Program-made: the position numbers and the translations under genes
Source of the DNA: Caldilineae bacterium
GTDB taxonomy: Bacteria; Chloroflexota; Anaerolineae; J102
DNA length: 5,678 nt
Assembly: GCA_011192085.1 (NCBI GenBank)
Contig: DUEQ01000176.1
Coordinates: 1 to 5,678, forward strand
Reading direction: 5' to 3'
Part shown: in pieces, positions 1 through 5,678 of the stretch
Numbering within the stretch: position 1 is the stretch's first letter
Layout of the letters: every line of letters starts with the position of its first letter
Notes under the pieces: generated by a model
What the model was told of the DNA's origin: nothing
Seen by the model: the letters and a program-made list of their open reading frames with translations, nothing else
The model's database searches: none

Positions 1-356
1 CCACGCCCGCCCCCAGCAACATCACCCTCTTCCTCTTCTTCGACGAGAACGAGAACGGCCTCTACGATGGCCGAGACACCGTCATCAGCGACATGGTCAT
101 CACCCTGAAAGACGCCCAAAACATCACCCGCGGAGTGGCGCCCACCGATCGCGAGGGCCTCGTCGTTTTCTACAACCTGGAGCCGGGAGACTACATGCTC
201 TGGGCCATGACCCGGCCTCTGGGCTATTACCCCACCACAAGCTATCCCGTGGCCGTCCACATCCAGCAAGGCCTGAACGTGGAGGCGCGGCTGGGCTTCG
301 CCTCCTCCCAAGCCTACAATCATCTTCCCTTGCAGCTCCGCGCGTCGCAACCATGA
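1..356 (+). CDS. Secreted/surface protein with SdrD-B-like module, C-terminal part (5' partial)
   Basis: The reading frame is open from the first complete codon at base 3 to a TGA at 354-356, giving 117 residues; the start lies upstream of the window. The visible part begins TPAPSNITLFLFFDENENG and contains D-E-N-E-N-G-L-Y-D-G-R-D (bases 42-77), the calcium-type loop typical of SdrD B-like domains. It is followed by VITLKD, then GLVVFYNLEPGDYMLW, which matches the usual 'VtL.d...tTd..G.y.F.nL.pG.Y.v' pattern of SdrD-B and carboxypeptidase-regulatory-like beta-sandwich modules. Such modules act as stalks or spacers in exported proteins. The protein ends about 15 residues after the fold, with no LPXTG motif, hydrophobic anchor or VFLP-like tail, so any anchoring must be encoded upstream. 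Stop and downstream promoter suggest it is a separate unit from the regulator. Domain type is fairly sure; overall function is unknown. Confidence 0.8.
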   Translation, partial: TPAPSNITLFLFFDENENGLYDGRDTVISDMVITLKDAQNITRGVAPTDREGLVVFYNLEPGDYMLWAMTRPLGYYPTTSYPVAVHIQQGLNVEARLGFASSQAYNHLPLQLRASQP

Positions 357-371
357 CCTCCCTCCCTCCCT
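357..371. repeat. CCTC tetranucleotide tandem repeat (about 3.75 copies)
   Basis: Immediately after the upstream stop codon the + strand reads CCTC three times followed by CCT, a perfect period-4 tract of 15 bases. On the - strand this is GGG-A-GGG-A-GGG-A-GG, followed across a two-base step by another GG, so it could form a G-quadruplex. It lies about 28 bases upstream of the -35 element of the regulator promoter. A role is inference; it may be incidental. Confidence 0.6.
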
Positions 372-398
372 ACCATCCGCCGAAAATCCCAAGATTCC

Positions 399-427
399 TT
401 GCTCGTAGTATGGCCCGATGGTATAAT
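399..427 (+). promoter_or_regulatory. Sigma70-type promoter with extended -10, driving the response regulator
   Basis: A perfect TATAAT sits at 422-427, preceded by TG at 419-420 with one intervening base, making the extended -10 TGGTATAAT. TTGCTC at 399-404 can serve as the -35 box (TTG conserved, the remainder weak), with the optimal 17-base spacer. Predicted transcription start is near 434, giving a leader of about 42 bases to the ATG at 476. In a GC-rich window such an AT-rich perfect hexamer is unlikely to be chance, and it lies in the gap before the regulator gene. It could drive the whole run of three genes downstream. Confidence 0.7.
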
Positions 428-436
428 GAACCCCCT

Positions 437-442
437 GAAGGA
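437..442 (+). promoter_or_regulatory. Possible ribosome binding site for an alternative regulator start at 446
   Basis: GAAGGA at 437-442 is a partial Shine-Dalgarno sequence three bases before an in-frame ATG at 446. Using that start would add ten residues (MPISFPATET) before the canonical receiver N-terminus. The spacing is shorter than usual and would leave a leader of only about 12 bases, so I prefer the ATG at 476, but this start cannot be excluded. Confidence 0.3.
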
Positions 443-475
443 TCGATGCCAATCTCTTTTCCTGCCACCGAAACC

Positions 476-1162
476 ATGCTGCGTATTCTGGTCGTCGATG
501 ACGATCCTCCCAGCGTCAAAATGACGGCCTTCCTGCTCCGCGAAGAAGGCTACGACGTCCTGGCCGCGAACAATGGCCGCGACGCGCTCGCACTCATTGA
601 ACAGGAGCGGCCCGATCTCATCCTGCTGGATGTCATGATGCCCGGCATGGACGGGTTCGACACCCTGCGCGAGATTCGGGCTCGCTACGGCATCCCCGTC
701 ATCTTCCTCTCCGCTAAAGGCGAAACCTCCGACCGGGTGGCGGGCCTGGAGATGGGCGCGGACGACTACCTGGCCAAGCCCTTCGAGCCCTCCGAGCTGT
801 TGGCCCGGGTGAAAGCCGTGTTGCGCCGCACCGAAGCGTATGCCTTGGGCGAGCCCTCCGACCGCATCGAAAGCGGGGGCATCCGCCTCGACCCCCTCAC
901 CAACCGGGCGGAACGGCCCGATGGCCAGGTGGTGGAGCTGACCCCCATCGAGACCCGGCTCCTCCACACCCTGATGCGCAACGCGGGCCGGGTGCTCACC
1001 CACGATCAGCTCCTCAACAGCGTTTGGGGCGAGAACTACGGCGGTTATCCCAACCAGATCGCGGTTTATGTGCGGCGCTTGCGCACGAAAATCGAAGAAA
1101 ATCCGGACGAACCCAAATACCTCACCACCGTTCGAGGCGTAGGTTACCGCTTCGAGGTCTGA
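476..1162 (+). CDS. OmpR/PhoB-family two-component response regulator
   Basis: A 228-residue cytoplasmic transcription factor of normal family length. The receiver domain (about 1-118) has the acidic pair D8/D9 in ILVVDDD, phosphoacceptor D52 in LILLDVMMPGMDG, S79 at the Thr/Ser position in VIFLSAK, switch aromatic Y98 and invariant K101 in KPF. The winged-helix output domain (about 130-228) contains LTPIETRLLHTLMRNAGRV, the recognition-helix region around NQIAVYVRRLRTKIE, and the closing TTVRGVGYRFEV hairpin. All residues needed for phosphorylation are present, so it should work as a phospho-switch binding direct repeats in DNA. ATG 476 is chosen because it gives the standard MLRILVVDDD N-terminus; in-frame ATGs at 353, 410 and 446 are alternatives, but those at 353 and 410 precede the promoter. 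No histidine kinase is adjacent within the window. It is followed after 88 bases by the Ig-repeat gene. Its specific regulon and name cannot be told from sequence. Confidence 0.96.
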   Translation: MLRILVVDDDPPSVKMTAFLLREEGYDVLAANNGRDALALIEQERPDLILLDVMMPGMDGFDTLREIRARYGIPVIFLSAKGETSDRVAGLEMGADDYLAKPFEPSELLARVKAVLRRTEAYALGEPSDRIESGGIRLDPLTNRAERPDGQVVELTPIETRLLHTLMRNAGRVLTHDQLLNSVWGENYGGYPNQIAVYVRRLRTKIEENPDEPKYLTTVRGVGYRFEV

Positions 1163-1250
1163 ATTTCCGCCACCTTCTTCGACTTCTGCCAGGGACTTGG
1201 ACAGGGCGCGCTGGCCGCACCTCCGTGTCCCTTTTTCTTTCTACAGACTT

Positions 1251-4200
1251 ATGAACGGCACCCCCCATCCCCTTCGCAGACTCCTCCTGGCCCTGTTCAC
1301 CGCGGCCACGCTGGCCTTGCTACTCCCCGCGGGCCTCTTCGCCTACGCCATCCTCGGCGAAGCCGCGGCCACATGGGGCGATTTTCAGCCGCCAGCGGAT
1401 GCATGGCAGACTTCGCACACCATCCTCGCCTCGGTGACGGTGACCGACGAAGACGGGTTAACCGACGACGCCGCATACCAATACTCGACCGACGGCGTCC
1501 ATTGGAGCGATTGGATAACCCAAAACCTGCTGGTGGGCGGCGCCCTCACCACCCGCCGCACCCTGACCATCACCGCCATCACGCTGGCCGAGGACGAGAC
1601 CAACTACATCCGCTACGCCATCTCCGACGCGCTGGGGACGCAGGAGATCAGCCCGGATCAGCAGGTGCGTATCGACACCCAGCCGCCCGCGGCCCCTCAG
1701 GACCTGCAACTGACCCCCACGGGGTGGCAGACCGCCACCAACCCCGCCTGGACCGCAACCTGGACCAACCCCACCGACGCCAGCGGCGTGGTCGCAGCCT
1801 GTTACAAGTTGGGTCGCGCGCCTGCCCATGCGGATGATGGAGTCTGCGTTTCGGGCCAGAACATCCAGCGCATTGAGAACATTCAGCCCCATAGCGAAGG
1901 CGGCTTCGATGTCCATCTGTGGCTGAAAGACGCCGCGGGGAACGCAGACATCACCCAGAGCGCGGTCATCACCGATGGCGTGCAGTGGGACAAGACCCCG
2001 CCCACGGTATTCATCGACGCCTTTGGCCCCGTGGGCGCTCAAGGATGGTACACCGATGCCATTCATGTGGTCATCAACGCCTTCGACGGCGAATCGGGTC
2101 TGGACAAAGTCTACTACAATCTGGACGGCCTCGGCTGGGTGGAACAAATCACTGACACCATCGACGAGGACGGGGAGCACGTCGTCATCGGTCGGGGCGT
2201 GGACGTGGCGGGGAACAGCAACGACAGCGCCCCCCGAGAGCTCAAACTGGACGCCACGCCGCCCCATACAACCCTCTACATCGACGGAACGCCCAACGCC
2301 CAGGGATGGTACGAAACCCCCGTCACCCTTACCCTTCAGGCCCAGGACTCCACTTCGGGCGTGGCCTCCACCCAATGGCGTCTGGATGATGGGGCCTGGC
2401 AAGAGGGCAATGCCGCGAGCATCCACGCCGACGGCAAACATCGCTTCCGCTACTTCAGCGTCGATGTGGCGCGCAATCGGGAAGCCGAGCAAGAAGCCGC
2501 CATCTGGATCGATCAATACCCCCCCACCACCTCCTACGCCGTGCTGTCACCCAACGGCCCCGTCAATGGCTGGTATAACCAGCCCGTGACTATCACCCTG
2601 GTGGCGGTGGATGAGGGCAGCGGGGTGGATCAGACCTTCTATCGCATCAACAACGGCCCCTGGCAAACGGGAAACTCCTTCCAATTGACGGAAAGCGGCG
2701 ATTACAACATCGAATTCTATTCGGTGGACAAGTTGGGGCATGAAGAACCCATCGCCAGCATCCCCGGCGGCGTCCACATCGACACCCTGCCCCCCAACTC
2801 GCCCATCCCGTGGGATGTGAACCCGCGTCATTGGACGAATACCAATGAATTTGACCTGGTCATGGCTTTGCCGCCCAACGACCTCAGCGGCATCGCCGGC
2901 GCATATGTGAAGATCGGGCAGCCGCCCCTGTCGCCCACCGATGGCCAATGGCATCCGGGCGCAAACAGCGTCATCGAAGGGCTGCACGCGCCCGGCGAGG
3001 GCGAGTTCAACGCGTATGTGTGGTTGCAAGATAACGCCGGGAATGTGGATCATGGCAACTATGCCGCGTGGACAGGCCCGTTGAGCCTGAAATATGACGC
3101 CACGCCCCCGGTCACCCAACTGGCCATTGCCGGGGATGCGGGCGAAAATGGCTGGTACGTCTCGCCCGTAACCATCACCCTCTCCCCCGACGACGCCCTC
3201 TCCGGCCCCGCGCTGACCATGGTCAGCATCGACGGAAGCGAGTACATTTCCGCCACCACGCTTTACGTGGATGAGCAGGAAAAGCATGTGCTCCACTATT
3301 ACAGTCGCGACCAGGCCGGTAACCAGGAAATCGCGCGGCTGGCCACTCTTCGGATCGATTACGACGCGCCCGGGAAACCCCTCGACATGGGGGTGCAGCC
3401 TTACGACTGGACCCTCACCAACACCTTCACCCTCACCTGGACGAATCCCCAGGATCTGTCGGGCGTGGCCGCGGCCTACTATCGCATCGGATCGCCGCCC
3501 CAAGGCCCGCGCGACGGCGTGCGCATCCCTCCCGACGGCCTGGCCGCGGACGTCGCCGCGCCCGGCGAGGGCGCCTGGGATGTCTATCTGTGGCTGGAGG
3601 ACCGAGCGGGCAACGTGGATGAAACCCATTGGGCCGTCTTGCGCAAGGGGCTGCGCTACGACGCCACGCCGCCCACCTCCACCCTCACCATCCTCGATGG
3701 CGTCCAGGGCCAGGAAGGTTGGTACATCACCCCTGTGCGGGTGCTTATCAGCCCCAGCGATGACGGTTCTGGCCCGGCGGGCGTGCGCTACCGCATCAAC
3801 GACGGCCCCTGGCAATACGCCGAGCATGAGGCTGTCATCCTCCTCGACGCCACCGACCAGTTCGAGCTGGCCTACCAGGCCGTGGATGTCGCGGGCAACC
3901 GCGAAGAGGTGAAGAGGACCCGCATCAAAGTCGACATCACATCCCCTCATGTCCAGTTTCGAACCAACGATCGATATCAGCGACGAAACAGCGTCCCCAT
4001 CTCCTGGGAGGGTGTGGATCAGGAGGCGGGTAGCGGCCTCAAGAGCTTCGACGTGCAATATCGCGATGGTCGAAACAACGCCTGGATCTGGAGTTTGCAG
4101 CAAAGCGGGAAGACCTCCCACACCTTCCTGATCCCCTACGGGCATCGCTATTTCTTCCGCGTGCGCGCGTACGACCGGGCGGGCAACGTCTCCGACTGGG

Positions 4201-4901
4201 TGGAGATGCCCTGGGGCGTGTATGTGGACCGCCTACAGAATGGCGATTTCGCGGGCGGCGAATTCGGCGTATGGAATTACGGCGGCCCTCTGGCCGCGGA
4301 CGTCTTACGCGCGCCCGGCCCCGATGGCGAGGTGATCAACGTCGCCCAACTAGGCTCCCCCGACTACGGTCCCAACAACGACCTCTCCCAGCCGGGCAGG
4401 GTGCCGGTCGGCTCCGCCGCCATCACCCAAACCATTCGCATTCCCGGCCCCGACGTGTTCGATCGCCCCACCCTCACCTTCTGGTACCGCATCCGCACCT
4501 ACGACACGGAATTCAGCGAGCGCTACCAGAGGCTCTATGACACCCTGGACGTGCGGCTGAAATTCGGCGGCGACCTGTCCCTGGTCTTCCGCGATGGCCA
4601 GCCCTATGCTGACTGGCTTCAGAACGAAGGGAAGGAGCTGGCGGACCTCGGGTGGAAACTAGCCTTCGCACCCATCCCCCGCAATATGATCGATGAGACC
4701 ATCAGTATCAGCATCGAAAATTGGAATCGCAACGATGGCTGGTTCAACACCTGGACTCAGGTGACCGATGTGAGATTGTGGGAGCCCTACCAGGTGTTTT
4801 TGCCACAGATCGCGAGGGGAAACAGGGCCAGCGCCGCCCAGGAAGGGAGCATCGACGACCTGCGCACCTTGTACGATGGTTTTCTCCAGCGCGCCCGTTG
4901 A
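1251..4901 (+). CDS. Large exported multi-domain Ig-like repeat protein with C-terminal jelly-roll and VFLP motif
   Basis: A 1216-residue protein. The N-terminus MNGTPHPLRRLLLAL leads into a hydrophobic stretch (11-35) with a possible AYA cleavage site at 31-33, so it is exported. Next come an Ig-like domain (about 38-143), then modules of two types: B1 144-248, A1 249-335, A2 336-422, A3 423-512, B2 513-617, A4 618-705, B3 706-805, A5 806-896. Type A has TPP at its start, GWY, SG, a paired R/D-G-W strand and a final D-x-AGN; it resembles OmpL47-type Ig-like repeats. Type B has W-x-x-TN, SG(V/I)A and GEG...V(Y/W)LW-D-AGN. An FN3-like domain (897-994) and a galactose-binding-like jelly roll (about 995-1180, starting LQNGDF, ending TWTQVTDVRLWEP) follow, then VFLPQIARG (1182-1190) and a 26-residue tail. 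No catalytic motif is visible. Adhesion, glycan binding or a structural surface role is inferred. ATG 1251 is preferred over TTG 1197 because it places the signal peptide at the N-terminus. No Shine-Dalgarno is seen. Confidence 0.92.
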   Translation: MNGTPHPLRRLLLALFTAATLALLLPAGLFAYAILGEAAATWGDFQPPADAWQTSHTILASVTVTDEDGLTDDAAYQYSTDGVHWSDWITQNLLVGGALTTRRTLTITAITLAEDETNYIRYAISDALGTQEISPDQQVRIDTQPPAAPQDLQLTPTGWQTATNPAWTATWTNPTDASGVVAACYKLGRAPAHADDGVCVSGQNIQRIENIQPHSEGGFDVHLWLKDAAGNADITQSAVITDGVQWDKTPPTVFIDAFGPVGAQGWYTDAIHVVINAFDGESGLDKVYYNLDGLGWVEQITDTIDEDGEHVVIGRGVDVAGNSNDSAPRELKLDATPPHTTLYIDGTPNAQGWYETPVTLTLQAQDSTSGVASTQWRLDDGAWQEGNAASIHADGKHRFRYFSVDVARNREAEQEAAIWIDQYPPTTSYAVLSPNGPVNGWYNQPVTITLVAVDEGSGVDQTFYRINNGPWQTGNSFQLTESGDYNIEFYSVDKLGHEEPIASIPGGVHIDTLPPNSPIPWDVNPRHWTNTNEFDLVMALPPNDLSGIAGAYVKIGQPPLSPTDGQWHPGANSVIEGLHAPGEGEFNAYVWLQDNAGNVDHGNYAAWTGPLSLKYDATPPVTQLAIAGDAGENGWYVSPVTITLSPDDALSGPALTMVSIDGSEYISATTLYVDEQEKHVLHYYSRDQAGNQEIARLATLRIDYDAPGKPLDMGVQPYDWTLTNTFTLTWTNPQDLSGVAAAYYRIGSPPQGPRDGVRIPPDGLAADVAAPGEGAWDVYLWLEDRAGNVDETHWAVLRKGLRYDATPPTSTLTILDGVQGQEGWYITPVRVLISPSDDGSGPAGVRYRINDGPWQYAEHEAVILLDATDQFELAYQAVDVAGNREEVKRTRIKVDITSPHVQFRTNDRYQRRNSVPISWEGVDQEAGSGLKSFDVQYRDGRNNAWIWSLQQSGKTSHTFLIPYGHRYFFRVRAYDRAGNVSDWVEMPWGVYVDRLQNGDFAGGEFGVWNYGGPLAADVLRAPGPDGEVINVAQLGSPDYGPNNDLSQPGRVPVGSAAITQTIRIPGPDVFDRPTLTFWYRIRTYDTEFSERYQRLYDTLDVRLKFGGDLSLVFRDGQPYADWLQNEGKELADLGWKLAFAPIPRNMIDETISISIENWNRNDGWFNTWTQVTDVRLWEPYQVFLPQIARGNRASAAQEGSIDDLRTLYDGFLQRAR
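2643..2666 (+). repeat. 24-base direct repeat, copy 1 (module A3)
   Basis: This stretch encodes RINNGPWQ in module A3 and matches 3792-3815 in module A5 at 23 of 24 bases, read by eye. The identity extends to synonymous positions, which suggests recent duplication or gene conversion between modules rather than only protein-level conservation. Confidence 0.6.
3792..3815 (+). repeat. 24-base direct repeat, copy 2 (module A5)
   Basis: This stretch encodes RINDGPWQ in module A5 and differs from 2643-2666 by a single base, which changes Asn to Asp. It lies 1149 bases downstream of copy 1 in the same reading frame. Confidence 0.6.
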
Positions 4902-4952
4902 GATTCGATCTTATGACGACTCCGACACGATCAAACTCGCTCGTTTTTCTCC

Positions 4953-5678
4953 ATGACCACCGATCCATTATCCAACGCGCCATTGCATCCCCAACTTTCG
5001 GCGGATGAGGAAGAGGACCTTCTGCTGGAGCCCGAGTCCGAGGAAGTCGTTTCGGAGGCGGAGTTCGCGGAGAACCTTTACGCCGAAGGCATGGCCTATT
5101 ATCAGCAACGCCAGTGGCGGCAAGCCCTGGCCGCGTTCACGCGGCTGCAAGAGTTGCAGCCCCAGCGACCGGGCATCGCTGCGCTGCTGGATGAGATCAA
5201 CTGGTTCATCGAACTGGAGGAGATGGATTCCGGACAGTCCCAGAATCAGGCCAGCCCCGCCGCGGGGACCCGACTGCGATGGCTGCCCTGGGTCATCTCG
5301 CTCATCATCCTCATCACCGCAGCGCTGGTTATCGTGCTGGTGGCGGGGGACAGATTGTTCGGCTTTCCGGGCCGACAGCCCGACCCCGGCCTGGTGGAGC
5401 TCTACAACGAAGGGCAATCCCAGCTCGCCATCGGAAATTACGATGGCGCCATCGCAGCTTTCGAAAGCATTCTAGAGCGGGACCCTAAGGATATCGCGGC
5501 TCAAACGGGGCTCAAACAGGCGCGATTGTTGAAGGAGATGGCTCAACGCTATCGCGCCGCGCGCGATGCCATCGACGCCGAGGATTGGAACAACGCCCGG
5601 GAGGAGCTGGAGGTTATTGTCGCCCAGTACCCCACCTACGAGGACGCGGGGGAGCTGCTCGATTATGTGCGGCGTCAG
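4953..5678 (+). CDS. Membrane-anchored TPR protein, N-terminal part (3' partial)
   Basis: The frame opens at ATG 4953 and runs 242 codons to the window edge without a stop. The N-terminus MTTDPLSNAPLHPQLS leads to a very acidic stretch (residues 18-40, e.g. DEEEDLLLEPESEE). A TPR-like helix pair follows at about 41-82 (NLYAEGMAYYQQRQWRQALA, then LQELQP). A polar linker (91-106) precedes a single transmembrane helix at about 111-131 (LPWVISLIILITAALVIVLV), flanked on the N-side by R107 and R109. After it come two more TPR-like units, at about 147-190 (YNEGQSQLAIGNYDGAIAAF, ILERDP) and about 195-240 (YRAARDAIDAEDWNNAREEL). There is no signal peptide, so the first TPR is probably cytoplasmic and the later ones outside the membrane; topology is inference. 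TPRs mediate protein-protein contacts, so a scaffold or complex-assembly role is likely. It starts 51 bases after the Ig-repeat gene and may be co-transcribed with it. No Shine-Dalgarno is visible; the start is set by frame and the plausible N-terminus. Confidence 0.85.
   Translation, partial: MTTDPLSNAPLHPQLSADEEEDLLLEPESEEVVSEAEFAENLYAEGMAYYQQRQWRQALAAFTRLQELQPQRPGIAALLDEINWFIELEEMDSGQSQNQASPAAGTRLRWLPWVISLIILITAALVIVLVAGDRLFGFPGRQPDPGLVELYNEGQSQLAIGNYDGAIAAFESILERDPKDIAAQTGLKQARLLKEMAQRYRAARDAIDAEDWNNAREELEVIVAQYPTYEDAGELLDYVRRQ

Larger units (their letters stand above)
1680..3938 (+). repeat. Intragenic array of eight Ig-like modules of two types (B A A A B A B A)
   Basis: Protein-level repeats inside the large exported gene. 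Type B modules lie at 1680-1994 (105 codons), 2787-3101 (105) and 3366-3665 (100). Type A modules lie at 1995-2255 (87), 2256-2516 (87), 2517-2786 (90), 3102-3365 (88) and 3666-3938 (91). Boundaries were set at the PP-containing linkers, and each module ends in or near D-x-AGN followed by a strand ending in a short acidic motif. They are diverged in sequence, so they are old duplications kept by selection for fold, with only short stretches still nearly identical in DNA. Confidence 0.8.

Noticed and set aside
372..422. Inverted repeat ACCATC (372-377) / GATGGT (417-422) around the promoter
   Set aside because: Arms of six bases separated by 39 bases are easily found by chance and do not form a convincing operator.
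353..475. Upstream regulator start at ATG 353, overlapping the previous stop as ATGA
   Set aside because: It would suggest translational coupling, but it adds 41 residues with no receiver homology, includes the CCTC repeat, and places the TATAAT promoter inside the coding region.
320..1003. Open frame on the - strand (227 codons) opposite the response regulator
   Set aside because: The + strand encodes an intact, motif-complete regulator here; the - strand product is unrecognisable.
1197..1250. TTG start for the large exported protein
   Set aside because: It adds 18 residues before a good signal peptide and has no ribosome binding site; ATG 1251 gives the normal export layout.
1458..2516. 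Open frame on the - strand (352 codons)
   Set aside because: Same reason: antisense to a well-supported coding region, low-complexity Gly/Val-rich translation, no start signals.
2547..4145. Long open frame on the - strand (532 codons)
   Set aside because: It lies fully antisense to the Ig-repeat gene, its translation has no recognisable domain, and long antisense frames are expected opposite GC-rich coding sequence.
4902..4952. Terminator between the Ig-repeat gene and the TPR gene
   Set aside because: There is a T run at 4944-4948, but I found no GC-rich hairpin directly before it.
4721..5008. Small + strand open frame spanning the end of the Ig-repeat gene and the TPR gene start
   Set aside because: It is out of frame with both well-supported genes and its arginine-rich translation looks like a shadow of them.

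Overview
The window is GC-rich and carries four genes, all on the + strand and tightly packed: the 3' end of a secreted or surface protein, a complete OmpR/PhoB-type response regulator, a complete large exported protein built from repeated Ig-like modules, and the 5' part of a membrane TPR protein. I see no RNA genes, mobile elements, CRISPR arrays or convincing terminators. The style of the extracellular proteins suggests a member of the Chloroflexota (Anaerolineae-like): SdrD-B-type modules, 'DATPP...GWY' Ig modules, a closing jelly-roll domain and a C-terminal VFLPQIARG motif. That assignment is inference from recalled family habits, not from a database search.

Layout: 1-356 is the C-terminal part of an extracellular protein with an SdrD-B-like module containing an EF-hand-like loop. 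357-475 is a short intergenic region holding a CCTC tetranucleotide repeat and a strong sigma70-type promoter (TTGCTC, 17 bp, TGGTATAAT). 476-1162 encodes the response regulator, with no histidine kinase in view. 1163-1250 is an 88-base gap. 1251-4901 encodes a 1216-residue exported protein with signal peptide, one N-terminal Ig-like domain, eight repeated modules of two kinds (B A A A B A B A), an FN3-like domain, a jelly-roll domain and the LP-motif tail. 4902-4952 is a 51-base gap. 4953 to the window end encodes a TPR protein with TPR-like helices on both sides of one transmembrane segment.

The last three genes could be one transcription unit from the promoter at 399-427, since the gaps are short and no terminator separates them. 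Working together, a regulator, an exported adhesin-like or glycan-binding protein and a membrane TPR scaffold would fit an envelope or surface function. That link rests only on gene order. I did not find an obviously new enzymatic, defence or mobile system. The points most worth checking are the two-type module architecture, the two-sided TPR membrane protein, the orphan regulator and its clear promoter, and starts that lack Shine-Dalgarno sequences but sit behind pyrimidine tracts.
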